NCBI GenBank assembly: GCA_947632195.1
Contig: CANROE010000013.1
Coordinates: 1 to 51,549 of the forward strand
Origin: an uncultured Clostridia bacterium
GTDB lineage: Bacteria; Bacillota; Clostridia; Christensenellales; Borkfalkiaceae
Direction of reading: 5' to 3'
Length of the DNA: 51,549 nt
A program made the position numbers and the translations under genes. The notes beneath the pieces are model-generated. The model was not told the DNA's origin. It ran no database searches and was given only the letters and a program-made list of their open reading frames with translations. Of the stretch, positions 8,131 through 16,793 are shown in pieces (within the stretch, counting starts at the first letter, position 1; every line of letters begins with the position of its first letter).

Positions 8131-9120
8131 ATGAAAATAAGCATTGTGATTCCCGTTTATAATGTGGAAATATTTTTGCCGAAATGTCTTGACAGCGTAT
8201 GCGCGCAGGGTGAAATCGTTGCGGAAATTTTGTTGGTCAACGATGGCAGTACCGATAACAGTTTGCAAATTTGTAAAAAATACGCAGAGAAAGATGCCCG
8301 CATTAAAATCATCGATCAAGAAAACCATGGGTTATCGAATGCGGTTCGTGTCGGCGTGCGCGCCGCTTCCTGCGAATATATCGGGTTTGTGGACAGCGAC
8401 GACTATATCGAGAAAAACATGTATGAAAAAATGGCAAATGCTGTGTCAGAGAGCGGTGCAGGTCTTGCTATTTGCGACTATGATTACGTAGATGAGACAG
8501 GAAATCGTTTGTCCATTGTCGATCTCGGCATTCCCGATTCATGTGTAATTACAAAGGAAAACGGGGCGTTTCCTTATCCCGTTTTTCCGTCCCTCAAAAA
8601 AGGAACTCCCGGCACATATATTTCAGCCTCCCGATGCAATAAACTAATAAAACGCGACATGCTTGTGAATAGTTTTTCGTTCGAGGATAAGGGCGTATCT
8701 ATGGGTGAGGACGCAGCCTTGATCGTTCCGATCATGATGCAATGCGATAAAATGGTTTATGTAAGTGAAGTATTGTATCATTATGTGCAAAGAAACAGTT
8801 CTATTGTGCATAGATACAAAAGTTCATATCTTGAAGATTGGAGAAAGATCGTAGAAAATATAAAACAAGCTACCTCCTGTTACAAAATAGAGGATTTTTC
8901 CATCTGTGCTCTCGGATGGCTATTTAGCAATTGTTTGTTTAAGATACGTTCGTGCGAAAGCATGAGCAAAAAACAAAAAAAGGCCGAAATAAAGAAAATC
9001 GCACAAGATGAGGAAGTCATTTCCTATCTCAAATCGATAAAAGTAAAACTAAAATTCAAATATGCCGTCTATCTGTTGCTGCTTCGTTGGCGTTTTTGCG
9101 GCATATTGTCTTTATTGTGA
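8131..9120 (+). CDS. Family 2 glycosyltransferase
   Basis: A 329-residue family 2 glycosyltransferase. The N-terminus is ISIVIPVYNVEIFLPKCLDS, with LLVNDGSTDNS (34-44) and the DxD-type motif FVDSDDY (Asp88 to Asp91). The C-terminal third is basic and ends in a hydrophobic stretch that could bind the membrane. It should extend the lipid-linked repeat unit. Codon use is more AT-rich than in the epimerase gene before it, as often seen in exchanged polysaccharide genes. The next start lies one base after the stop. Confidence 0.9.
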   Translation: MKISIVIPVYNVEIFLPKCLDSVCAQGEIVAEILLVNDGSTDNSLQICKKYAEKDARIKIIDQENHGLSNAVRVGVRAASCEYIGFVDSDDYIEKNMYEKMANAVSESGAGLAICDYDYVDETGNRLSIVDLGIPDSCVITKENGAFPYPVFPSLKKGTPGTYISASRCNKLIKRDMLVNSFSFEDKGVSMGEDAALIVPIMMQCDKMVYVSEVLYHYVQRNSSIVHRYKSSYLEDWRKIVENIKQATSCYKIEDFSICALGWLFSNCLFKIRSCESMSKKQKKAEIKKIAQDEEVISYLKSIKVKLKFKYAVYLLLLRWRFCGILSLL

Positions 9121-9121
9121 A

Positions 9122-9895
9122 ATGGTTAAAATTCTGCACTATTGCTGGTTTGGGGGGAACCCGCTTCCCGAGAGCGCAAAACGTTATATGGAGACATGGA
9201 AAAAGTTCTGCCCCGACTATGAGATCAAGCGTTGGGACGAGAGCAATTTCGACGTGAACTCCGTTCCGTTTGTTGCGGAGGCGTATGCCGCGAAAAAATG
9301 GGCGTTTGTCTCCGATTATGTCCGTACTTATGCGCTCTATCATGAAGGCGGGCTCTATGTCGATACCGACGTGGAATTTGTAAAGGGCATCGACGATCTG
9401 ACGGGGACTTCTTTTATGGGGTTTGAACTGCCCGATATCGTAAACCCGGGGCTCATTCTCTATGCCGTCACTCCGCGCGAGGCGTTCTACGAAGAAATTC
9501 TCAAACGGTACGAAAGCCTGCATTTTTCCGCCGAAGAAATGCGCGACCTTACGAGCCCGAAGATTTTCACAAAATTGCTTACGGAACGGGGACTTCGCCT
9601 TGATGGTACGCTGCAACACGTCGGGGATGTGACCGTCTATCCCATGGAATATTTTCAGCCGATGGGCGTGAAATGGAAAGAAGTATCCGCTACTCCGAAC
9701 ACGCGTTCGATCCATCATTACAACGCAAGTTGGATCGATGCGAGAGAGAGAGAATATTTGTTTTACAGAAAACATCATGGCGAAAAATGGGGAAGAGTCT
9801 TATATAGTTTTCGGCATCCCATTTTAGCATGGGAGCGTTTTGTGGCTTCCCGCCGCAGACGCAAGGAGCAAAAAAGAGAGCATGGAACTGATTAA
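9122..9895 (+). CDS. GT32-like (OCH1/capsule-type, DXD) glycosyltransferase
   Basis: This 257-residue protein begins MVKILHYCWFGGNPLPESAK, typical of bacterial capsular glycosyltransferases related to yeast OCH1 (glycosyltransferase family 32, sugar-binding DXD region). The DXD motif is in GGLYVDTDVEF (Asp81 and Asp83), preceded by FVSDYVRTYALYHEGG. HHYNASW near the C-terminal half is the usual terminal motif. I chose ATG 9122, just after the TGA of the previous gene, because the family N-terminus begins there; an upstream ATG at 9062 lies inside the previous gene. No good ribosome binding site is visible, so translational coupling is likely. Confidence 0.88.
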   Translation: MVKILHYCWFGGNPLPESAKRYMETWKKFCPDYEIKRWDESNFDVNSVPFVAEAYAAKKWAFVSDYVRTYALYHEGGLYVDTDVEFVKGIDDLTGTSFMGFELPDIVNPGLILYAVTPREAFYEEILKRYESLHFSAEEMRDLTSPKIFTKLLTERGLRLDGTLQHVGDVTVYPMEYFQPMGVKWKEVSATPNTRSIHHYNASWIDAREREYLFYRKHHGEKWGRVLYSFRHPILAWERFVASRRRRKEQKREHGTD

Positions 9896-11087
9896 AGCAG
9901 GCAACTATCCGATATCGGCGACGAAGCGGGAAGGGCATTCCTGCTCTTTTTGCCTTGCCATTGTTTTGATCATAAGCATGTTGCTGCAATTTTATTTGCC
10001 TGTTTTTTTTGAGACAGAAGGAACGTTTTTCGGCGGATACATTTTTACCTTGATCCCTGGTTTCATTTTTATCTTTGAAATTTTATTTTTGTTTCTGCGG
10101 AATACGCGTATCTCTTACCGCGTGCTTGGCATGTGGTTTGCCGTTATGTGCGCGTTGGCGCTATCGCTTTTGAATACAAGGTCCGGCATTGAAAAGGCTT
10201 TTGGGCTAATTTCCATTATTGTGGGACTATTCATTTTATACAAAGAACCGTTACGTAGAAAAGAAAGAAGAACGATCTTCTGGGCTTTTGTAATTGCCGT
10301 TGCCCTGATCCTGTTAAACGGAGTGCGGGGAGACGCGGAATTAGAGATGGCAAAAGGAAAATTCAACCCGAATACTTGTGCATTTTTGTTGACTTTGCTG
10401 TTTTGCGTGTGTTTTACGCGACTCTGCATTGCTCGCTCTTGGAAGAATATCTTACTCGCGGCGGTTTGCTTTTTTCTCCAGTTCATTTATATTTCGCGTA
10501 CAGCGCTCCTTGGAGAAATTCTTTTTGTGTTGATTTCGCTCATTTGCCGTGCATGGAAAAAGAATAGTTATTCGTCTCGCACCGTATTTTGGGTGATGCT
10601 TTTGTTCTCGCTTTTTGGGATCGTACTTGCTTGGGTTTATGCGGAAGTTCTGTTTCCTGCAGTCGGACAGGGAGAGATTTTCATTTTCGGAAAAGACATT
10701 TTCACGGGGAGACAGACGATCTGGAACTTTGCGTTTGAATCCATTCGGGAGCACTTTATGTTTGGCGTCGGAAGCCATTTGAACGAAGCGCAGTTTGAAG
10801 CCGGCTATTACCGATTGATCATGAATGCGCACAATCAAGCCGTGGGGATGCTTGCTACGTTCGGGATCATTGCGTTTATTCTCTTTTATATCGCCTTTTC
10901 TTTTTTTGCGGCGCAACCCTATTCGGACAGAAAAAGCGGCAAGATGCGTCGTTTTCCCGCGATCTTTTTGCTTACGGTCACGATCATGAGTTATTTTGAC
11001 ATCTATTTCTTTTCGGAATATAACTGGATCGCCATTTTGTTAGTTTATGGCTTGATCTTATCACTTTCGGTTGAGGAGAAAGCATGA
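9882..11087 (+). CDS. O-antigen ligase/polymerase-like membrane protein (Wzy type)
   Basis: A 401-residue very hydrophobic protein with about ten predicted membrane segments. The segment ISRTALLGE, the large loop with GRQTIWNFAFESIREHFMFG, and MNAHNQAVGMLATFG are the pattern of Wzy/WaaL-type polymerases. It would polymerise the repeat unit on the outer face of the membrane after flipping. It overlaps the end of the GT32-like gene by 14 bases, and the start at 9882 is preceded by AGAGAG. The assignment rests on topology and these loop motifs, since this family has little sequence conservation. Confidence 0.8.
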   Translation: MELIKAGNYPISATKREGHSCSFCLAIVLIISMLLQFYLPVFFETEGTFFGGYIFTLIPGFIFIFEILFLFLRNTRISYRVLGMWFAVMCALALSLLNTRSGIEKAFGLISIIVGLFILYKEPLRRKERRTIFWAFVIAVALILLNGVRGDAELEMAKGKFNPNTCAFLLTLLFCVCFTRLCIARSWKNILLAAVCFFLQFIYISRTALLGEILFVLISLICRAWKKNSYSSRTVFWVMLLFSLFGIVLAWVYAEVLFPAVGQGEIFIFGKDIFTGRQTIWNFAFESIREHFMFGVGSHLNEAQFEAGYYRLIMNAHNQAVGMLATFGIIAFILFYIAFSFFAAQPYSDRKSGKMRRFPAIFLLTVTIMSYFDIYFFSEYNWIAILLVYGLILSLSVEEKA

Positions 11088-11950
11088 TCACTGTTTTTAC
11101 GCCCGCTTACAACCGCGCTTATATTTTACCTGCGCTCTATACTTCTTTGAGGCGTCAAACGGTGAAGGAGTTTGAGTGGGTCGTTGTGGACGACGGCTCG
11201 ACGGACAATACCTCCACGCTCTTTGAAGCATGGCAAAAGGAAGAGAGCGCTTTTTCCATCGTCTATGTGCGGCAGGAAAACGGCGGGAAACATCGGGCGA
11301 TCAACCGTGGCGTTCAACTTGCCCATGGCGAGCTTTTCCTTATTGTTGACTCCGATGACCATCTCGTCGACAACGCGATCGAGACAGTTTTGAAGTGGAC
11401 GAAAACGCTCCCGCAAGAGGGAAAATGGGGCGGCGTTGCAGGGCTGAGAATACGCGCGGATGGTACGCCGATTGGGAACTCTTTCAAGGGTGATTTTGCG
11501 GATGCAACTTCTCTTGAACGAGAAAAACTTCACATTGAGGGAGACAAGGCTGAAGTCTTTTACACAGATGTTCTTCGCCGTTTTCCTTTCCCCGCATTCG
11601 AAGGAGAAAAGTTTATTACAGAAAGTGCTGTTTGGTATGCGATTGCGGCGGAAGGGTATCAGCTCCGTTGGTTCAACGAGCCTGTGATCGTGTGCGAATA
11701 TCTTGAGGACGGTCTCACGCGGAACGCCGAGGAAGTTAAAAAACGCAACCCGCTCGGCTATCTGTATTATTATGATCTCTGCCATAGAGTGCAGAAGGGA
11801 GCGAAGAGAAAACTTGCGGCGATCTGTCATTATTATGAAATCGCCTCTACGCACGGCAGAGACAAGAAACAAATTTGCAGAGAATTGAAAATATCTCGCT
11901 TTACATTATGCGTAGCGCAAATCGCTAAAAAAATATTCGGCAAAAGCTAA
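11084..11950 (+). CDS. Family 2 glycosyltransferase
   Basis: A 288-residue family 2 glycosyltransferase starting ITVFTPAYNRAYILPALYTS, with VVVDDGSTDNT (33-43), the ENGGKHRAINRG segment (65-76) and LIVDSDDHL (DSDD at 89-92). This subtype, with GKHxAxNxG, is common in exopolysaccharide operons. It should add one residue of the repeat. Its ATG overlaps the stop of the polymerase gene (ATGA), and the flippase gene follows three bases after its stop. Confidence 0.9.
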   Translation: MITVFTPAYNRAYILPALYTSLRRQTVKEFEWVVVDDGSTDNTSTLFEAWQKEESAFSIVYVRQENGGKHRAINRGVQLAHGELFLIVDSDDHLVDNAIETVLKWTKTLPQEGKWGGVAGLRIRADGTPIGNSFKGDFADATSLEREKLHIEGDKAEVFYTDVLRRFPFPAFEGEKFITESAVWYAIAAEGYQLRWFNEPVIVCEYLEDGLTRNAEEVKKRNPLGYLYYYDLCHRVQKGAKRKLAAICHYYEIASTHGRDKKQICRELKISRFTLCVAQIAKKIFGKS

Positions 11951-11953
11951 AAA

Positions 11954-13513
11954 ATGGTAAACACACAGTCGAGAGTGCGCAATTCAGTGCGAAATACTTT
12001 TTTCGGGGCAGTCGCTTTTCTTTTGAAAATGTTGCTCCAATTTGTCGTGCGCGCGCTCTTCATCCGTTTTTTGGCGATCGAATACCTCGGCGTAAACGGG
12101 CTTTTTACCAATGTTTTGAATATTCTTTCGTTGGCGGAACTCGGGATCGGGAATGCGATCGTCTACTCCATGTACAAGCCGATCGCAGACGGAGATACCG
12201 AAAAGATCAAATCGCTTCTTGCGCTTTATAAAAAATTTTATCTCATTATCGGCGCGGTGATCACCGTGTTGGGGCTTGCGCTGATCCCGGCGCTTCCTTA
12301 TTTGGTGACGGACGTCCCCGACCTTGATATCAATTTAACGGTCGTCTATGTCCTCTTTCTTGCACAGACCGTAATTGGGTATTTCTTCGCATACCGCCGC
12401 TCACTGATCTTCGCCCATCAACGCAACGATGTCGAAAGCAAGGTCAGTTTGATTTCCCAAATTATTTTGGCGGTAGCGCAAATTCTGATCGTCGTTCTGT
12501 GGAAGAATTTCTATGCCTATGTGGGCGCGATGGTCGTATCGACCACATTGGACTCGGTTTTGATTTTCTTGATCTCATTTAAGCTGTTTCCTCAGATCCG
12601 CGGGAAGGCGCAAAAACTTTCCCAAGAGGACAGGCAAGAGATCTCAAAGAATACGCGGGCGCTCTTTTTTCACAAAATCGGCGGCGCAGTCGTATTCTCT
12701 ACCGATTCCATCATCATTTCCGCCTTTATCAGCACGAGAATTTTAGGCCTTTATTCCAATTACACGCTCGTCACTTCCGCATTTGCGTCTGTGGTGACGC
12801 TGTTGTGCACGGCGCTCCGCGGCAGCATCGGAAATTATATTGCTACCTCTGACAAAGAACATTCTTTGCGCATTTTCAACACGCTTTCCCTTGTGCTTCT
12901 TTGGTTTGTCGGATTTCTCTTTGTCGGTATGTTCTGTTGCTTCCAGGACTTTATCGCGCTCTTTGCGGACGGAAGGGAGTCCTGTCTCGATTTCTTCTCC
13001 GTTGCGCTCATCTGCGTGAGTTTTTATTTTACTTACACAAAGGGCATCGTCGGAGCGTTTAAGGAATGCACGGGGCTGTTTTGGAACGACAGATTTAAGC
13101 CATTGGTGGAAGCGGCTGTCAATTTAGGGCTTGACTTTGCATTTGTCTTTTGGATCGGGCTTCCAGGGGTTATTTTGGCGACGATCATCAGCACCGTATT
13201 CATCCCGCTTTGGATTGAGCCATACGTGCTGTACAAGAATTACTTCAAATGCAGTGTAAAGCGGTATTTTCTCCGATATCTTGTTTACACCGCTGTGACT
13301 GCGCTCGTGTGTGCGATAACATTTTACGCAACTTATTTTTTGCCTTCGGGATCGATCCCGTTGTTCCTTGCAAAATTTGCGATTTGCGTGGTTTTGCCCA
13401 ATCTGCTCTACTTTTTGATCTATTTTCGTACACCCGAATTTAAGTTTTTGAAAAAGGTCGCCAAGAGCCTTTTTCAAAGTAAAGCAACTCAAAAAGGAAC
13501 AGAAGAATCATAA
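11954..13513 (+). CDS. Polysaccharide flippase (Wzx, MATE/MOP superfamily)
   Basis: A 519-residue membrane protein with about 12-14 membrane segments, starting NSVRNTFFGAVAFLLKMLLQ and continuing with RALFIRFLAIEYLGVNGLF, a pattern typical of Wzx flippases in Firmicutes. It would move the undecaprenyl-linked repeat unit across the membrane for polymerisation. Length fits the family (about 450-520). It closes the operon: a strong hairpin terminator follows 13 bases after the stop. No Wzd/Wze/Wzb-like chain-length regulators are present in this operon. Confidence 0.92.
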   Translation: MVNTQSRVRNSVRNTFFGAVAFLLKMLLQFVVRALFIRFLAIEYLGVNGLFTNVLNILSLAELGIGNAIVYSMYKPIADGDTEKIKSLLALYKKFYLIIGAVITVLGLALIPALPYLVTDVPDLDINLTVVYVLFLAQTVIGYFFAYRRSLIFAHQRNDVESKVSLISQIILAVAQILIVVLWKNFYAYVGAMVVSTTLDSVLIFLISFKLFPQIRGKAQKLSQEDRQEISKNTRALFFHKIGGAVVFSTDSIIISAFISTRILGLYSNYTLVTSAFASVVTLLCTALRGSIGNYIATSDKEHSLRIFNTLSLVLLWFVGFLFVGMFCCFQDFIALFADGRESCLDFFSVALICVSFYFTYTKGIVGAFKECTGLFWNDRFKPLVEAAVNLGLDFAFVFWIGLPGVILATIISTVFIPLWIEPYVLYKNYFKCSVKRYFLRYLVYTAVTALVCAITFYATYFLPSGSIPLFLAKFAICVVLPNLLYFLIYFRTPEFKFLKKVAKSLFQSKATQKGTEES

Positions 13514-13526
13514 TTGATTGAAAATT

Positions 13527-13564
13527 CTTAAAAAGCGAGGCAAGTGGTTTGCCTCGCTTTTAAG
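13527..13564 (+). terminator. Rho-independent terminator of the polysaccharide operon
   Basis: Near-perfect hairpin with arms CTTAAAAAGCGAGGCAA and TTGCCTCGCTTTTAAG and a loop of about five bases. The right arm contains a short T run. The stem is flanked by A and T tracts, so it could work on both strands. Confidence 0.85.
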
Positions 13565-13655
13565 ATTGTCCGCTTGGGAATTCTTTTATCGGTTATCAAA
13601 AAGGCGCGAGTTCAAAAGCAGTATAAAAAATAGCCCAAAAGGGAAAACAAAGGGC

Positions 13656-13862
13656 GTGGAAGAGAGGGAGTTGGTCGATATTAAAGACATCGCAGTCGAT
13701 ACGAGGGGGAGCGTGACGGCAAGGATGAGAAGCTATCTTGCGGCGGTGGGGAATCCCTACCGTTTCCGCGTAGGCAAGACGCGCGTCAGCGTGGTGTTCA
13801 ATGGGAGAGAGGGGGGCTCTCTCGAATCGGAATTGGAAAAAATTTGCATGAGGAAAGGATGA
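13656..13862 (+). CDS. Small DUF6870-like protein
   Basis: A protein of about 68 residues reading ELVDIKDIAVDT, RMRSYLAAVGNPYRFRVGKT and a C-terminal LESELEKIC. From memory this matches the DUF6870 pattern (VDIRDV.ID ... NPY.Y..GK..V.V.F ... L...L), small proteins common in Clostridia near recombinases. The open frame extends left to 13518, but that part overlaps the terminator and has no family-like sequence, so I chose the GTG at 13656. No good ribosome binding site is visible. It lies 83 bases before the recombinase gene on the same strand; the pair may be one mobile unit. Function unknown. Confidence 0.55.
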   Translation: MEERELVDIKDIAVDTRGSVTARMRSYLAAVGNPYRFRVGKTRVSVVFNGREGGSLESELEKICMRKG

Positions 13863-13871
13863 CGGCGGGGC

Positions 13872-13900
13872 TTGCAATCTGTCAAAAAATCTGCTATACT
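13872..13900 (+). promoter_or_regulatory. Sigma-A-type promoter of the recombinase gene
   Basis: TTGCAA at 13872-13877 and TATACT at 13895-13900 with a 17-bp spacer, about 45 bases before the recombinase start. It gives the recombinase its own transcription, separate from the polysaccharide operon. Confidence 0.65.
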
Positions 13901-13945
13901 GTGCTTGTGTTGAAGCGCCGTGATTTGTTCCGGAAGGAGTGAAGA

Positions 13946-15664
13946 ATGGCAAGAAAAAGTAAATATCAAACTTCCGATACAGCCTCTGGACGCTCCGCGC
14001 GCCCTTTTTCCGCAGGGCTGTATATTCGTCTGTCCCGCGAGGACGGCGACAAGCCCGAGAGCGAGAGCGTCTCCTCCCAGCGGGCGATTTTAGATCGGTT
14101 CGTCTCCGAGCATCCCGACATTCTGCCCTATGACAGCTACATCGACGACGGTTGGAGCGGAACGGATTTCGACCGCCCCGATTTCCGCCGTATGCTCGAG
14201 GACATCCGCGCCAAAAAGGTCAACTGCGTCATCGTCAAAGACCTCTCCCGTTTCGGCAGAAATTACGTCGAGGCGGGGAAGTATCTCGAGATCGTCTTTC
14301 CGCTCTTCGGCATCCGCTTTATTTCGGTGAACGACAACATCGACAGCTTGGAAAACCCTTCCTCGATGAACACCGTCATGGTGCCCTTTAAGAATATCAT
14401 GAACGACGAATATTGCCGCGACATCTCGATGAAGGTGCGCTCCTCCCTCGACGTCAGGCGCAAGCAGGGCATGTTCATCGGCTCGTTTGCAGCTTACGGC
14501 TATCAAAAGGACCCCGCCGACCGCCACAAACTTCTTGTTGACGAGGAAGCCGCGGAGACGGTGCGCCTCATCTTTGAAAAGTTTCTCGAAGGGTACAGTA
14601 TGCTCGGCATTGCCCGCATGTTGAACGGGAGGGGGGTGCCCAACCCCTCAGCATATAAGCGGAGCAAGGGGCTCAATTACCGCCACCCGCAGACGGACGA
14701 AAAGGCGCTTTGGGTCGATTCCTCTGTGCGGCGCATCCTTACCAATGAAGTGTACATCGGCAACCTCGTGCAGAAGAAGAACGAGATCATCAGCTACAAA
14801 GTCCACACGGCGAAGGCGGTCGCGCGGAGCGGCTGGATCGTTGCGGAGGGCACGCACGAGCCCATTGTCTCTATTGAGGACTTCCGACGCGTGCAGGAAC
14901 TCTTAAAGCGAGACACGCGCACCTCGCCGAAAAGCCACAAACTTTCCGTGTTCGCGGGCTTTGTGAAGTGCGCCGACTGCGGTAGAGCGATGCAACGGCG
15001 TAAGGTGGTGCAGCCCTATAAAACTTACGAGTATTACGCCTGCGCGACCTACCGCAAGATGCACGCGGGGTGCACGAAGCACATGATCCGCGCCGACGTG
15101 CTCGAGGAGGCGGTGCTCGTCTTTCTGAATAAATATATCTCCCTTGCGGCGGACTTCGACAGGCTCATTTCTCTGCTCGGCCAAAAGAAGGGGACGGACG
15201 GGTCGCGGCGGATAGAGGCGAGTATTACCGCAAAGAAACGGGAGCGGCAGGAGGCGGAGAATATGCTTGTCGAGCTCTACCCCGACCTCAAAAAGGGGTT
15301 GCTCGGGCAGGAGCAGTATCTCGCCCTCAAGGAGCGGTACGAGAGGCAGATCGAGCGGGCGGACACGGCGATCGCGCGGCTCGAGGAGGAGAGAGAGAAC
15401 TTTGAAAAGCCGATGGGGGAGAACGAGTTTGTCGTCGCCTTCCGCAAATACCGTGCGCCCGAGACGCTCACGCGGGAAATGCTGACCGAGCTCGTGGAGG
15501 ACATTCTCATTCACGAGGGTGGGGAGGTCGAGATCCGCATGAAGTGCCGCGACGAATTTTTCTCGGCGATGGAGTACCTCAAGCACAACGAGGGACTTTT
15601 TAGCGAGGGGCTCTTAAAAGAAACTCTCGCCGCAGACGGCAAACCGACTTCGGAATCTGCTTAG
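13946..15664 (+). CDS. Large serine recombinase
   Basis: A 572-residue site-specific DNA recombinase. The N-terminal resolvase domain shows YIRLSRED with the catalytic Ser30, YIDDGWSGTDFDRPDF and VIVKDLSRFGRNY. A recombinase domain follows, then a zinc ribbon (CADCG, then CATYRKMHAGC, about residues 337-373), a coiled coil rich in Glu/Arg (about 415-490) and a C-terminal part (TREMLTELVEDILIHEGG) resembling DUF4368. Such enzymes integrate and excise elements such as Tn4451-type transposons, and the SpoIVCA recombinase of the B. subtilis skin element is a relative. The start at 13946 has GGAAGGAG upstream. No cargo genes lie beside it, apart from the small DUF6870-like gene. It is GC-richer than the polysaccharide genes. 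Confidence 0.93.
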   Translation: MARKSKYQTSDTASGRSARPFSAGLYIRLSREDGDKPESESVSSQRAILDRFVSEHPDILPYDSYIDDGWSGTDFDRPDFRRMLEDIRAKKVNCVIVKDLSRFGRNYVEAGKYLEIVFPLFGIRFISVNDNIDSLENPSSMNTVMVPFKNIMNDEYCRDISMKVRSSLDVRRKQGMFIGSFAAYGYQKDPADRHKLLVDEEAAETVRLIFEKFLEGYSMLGIARMLNGRGVPNPSAYKRSKGLNYRHPQTDEKALWVDSSVRRILTNEVYIGNLVQKKNEIISYKVHTAKAVARSGWIVAEGTHEPIVSIEDFRRVQELLKRDTRTSPKSHKLSVFAGFVKCADCGRAMQRRKVVQPYKTYEYYACATYRKMHAGCTKHMIRADVLEEAVLVFLNKYISLAADFDRLISLLGQKKGTDGSRRIEASITAKKRERQEAENMLVELYPDLKKGLLGQEQYLALKERYERQIERADTAIARLEEERENFEKPMGENEFVVAFRKYRAPETLTREMLTELVEDILIHEGGEVEIRMKCRDEFFSAMEYLKHNEGLFSEGLLKETLAADGKPTSESA

Positions 15665-15683
15665 AAAATATAAAGATGTTATC

Positions 15684-15726
15684 GCGTGCGTGCGGGCGAC
15701 CTTGCCCCGCACGCACGCATTTTTTT
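15684..15726 (+). terminator. Rho-independent terminator of the recombinase gene
   Basis: Hairpin with arms GCGTGCGTGCGGG (15684-15696) and CCCGCACGCACGC (15706-15718), followed by seven T. It isolates the recombinase from the ABC operon downstream. Confidence 0.9.
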
Positions 15727-15835
15727 GCTGTCACCCCATAATATGACAAACGAAAAAAGTGTGGAAAACCTTGACGAAAAATTTGGAAAAAATGTGAAAA
15801 AAAGAAGTTCGAGGCGAAAAAATTGAATGCAATCC

Positions 15836-15865
15836 TTGACAGGGGGGGGGTGCTTGTAGTAAAAT
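15836..15865 (+). promoter_or_regulatory. Promoter of the ABC/Big_2 operon with a G9 tract in the spacer
   Basis: TTGACA at 15836-15841 and TAAAAT at 15860-15865 are 18 bp apart, and half of the spacer is nine consecutive G. The 110 bases between the recombinase terminator and this promoter hold no gene and contain A tracts that could act as an UP element. Changing the G run by one would set the spacer to 17 or 19 bp and so change promoter strength. Confidence 0.78.
15842..15850 (+). repeat. G9 homopolymer tract between -35 and -10
   Basis: Nine G followed by TGCTT. The run begins directly after the -35 hexamer. The layout is the same as at 26305-26317. Confidence 0.85.
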
Positions 15866-15887
15866 AGTCTTAACGGTGGAAATGTCT

Positions 15888-15923
15888 CCGCTCCCGCGGG
15901 GAGCGGCGCCCCAAAATTTGGGG
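15888..15923 (+). promoter_or_regulatory. Two adjacent hairpins in the leader of the ABC operon
   Basis: CCGCTCC/GGAGCGG with a five-base loop (15888-15906) and CCCCAAA/TTTGGGG (15909-15923). They lie in the untranslated leader between the G9 promoter and the ATPase start. There is only a three-T run after the second hairpin, so a terminator role is doubtful; RNA stability or attenuation is possible. Confidence 0.4.
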
Positions 15924-15968
15924 TTTCGAAAAAATCCATAGAAACACCACAGAGGAGGAAATCTAAAA

Positions 15969-16793
15969 TTGGAGAATATGAAAGGTGAGGCAGAGATGAA
16001 AGAACAAACTCAGAACGAAAAGGAAGAGACGGTTGCGGCGGCTCCCGAAGACAGTGCGAAAAAGGCGTATATGCTGGAAGTGACCGACTTTTCCAAAAAA
16101 TACCGCAACAACAAAAATTACGCCGTGCAACACTTTAGCTTTACCGTCTCCGCGGGAGAGGTCGTCGGGCTCGTGGGAAGCAACGGCGCAGGCAAGTCCA
16201 CGATCATCAAGAGCGTCATCGGCGTGCTTCCCTTCGAAGAGGGGACGATCAAGGTCGGCGGCTTTGACGTTGCAAAGCAGTCGGAGAGCGCAAAAAAACT
16301 CGTGGGGTACGTTCCCGACGATCACTCCGTCTATGAAAAACTGACGGGCAGAGAATATATCAACTATATCGGCAGTCTGTACGGGGCGACCAAAGAGCAG
16401 AAGAAGTACGTGACGGACGAACTTGCAAAGAAGTTCGAACTTTCGCACGCGCTCGACGTGCAGATCGCGGGCTACTCCCACGGAATGCGGCAGAAGATCT
16501 GTATTTTGGGCGCGCTCGTGCATCAGCCAAAACTTTGGATCCTCGATGAGCCCATGGTGGGCCTTGACCACCAGACGATGACGCTTCTGTGCAAGTTCAT
16601 CGGCGACTATGCGGACGGCGAACACTCCGTGCTCTTCTCTTCGCACAATCTCGAGGTCGTCAGAAAGACGTGCGATAAGGTCGTCTTTATCCGCGAAGGG
16701 CAACTTGCGAATATCGTGGACCTTACAGAGGACAGGGATTTCGATCTCGACAAATATTATATGGAGTTGAACGAGGTCGAACAAGATGCGTGA
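15969..16793 (+). CDS. ABC transporter ATP-binding protein
   Basis: A 274-residue ABC ATPase. Walker A is GSNGAGKS (70-77), the signature is YSHGMRQ (about 169-175), Walker B is LWILDEP (189-195), and the H-loop is SSHNLE with His226. The first 33 residues are an acidic, low-complexity extension. I give the TTG at 15969, ten bases after AGAGGAGG; ATG codons at 15978 and 15996 are alternatives and would shorten only this extension. It overlaps the permease gene by eight bases. The pair looks like an ABC-2-type exporter. The substrate is unknown; the third gene in the operon is a giant extracytoplasmic protein. Confidence 0.93.
   Translation: MENMKGEAEMKEQTQNEKEETVAAAPEDSAKKAYMLEVTDFSKKYRNNKNYAVQHFSFTVSAGEVVGLVGSNGAGKSTIIKSVIGVLPFEEGTIKVGGFDVAKQSESAKKLVGYVPDDHSVYEKLTGREYINYIGSLYGATKEQKKYVTDELAKKFELSHALDVQIAGYSHGMRQKICILGALVHQPKLWILDEPMVGLDHQTMTLLCKFIGDYADGEHSVLFSSHNLEVVRKTCDKVVFIREGQLANIVDLTEDRDFDLDKYYMELNEVEQDA

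Noticed and set aside
15888-15923. Riboswitch in the leader of the ABC operon
   Set aside because: Only two simple hairpins are visible, with no conserved core of a riboswitch class that I recognise. The leader is under 100 bases.
13946-15968. Promoter inversion by the serine recombinase upstream of the ABC operon
   Set aside because: I found no inverted repeats flanking the 15836-15865 promoter or the polysaccharide promoter at 1655. The homopolymer explains switching without inversion.
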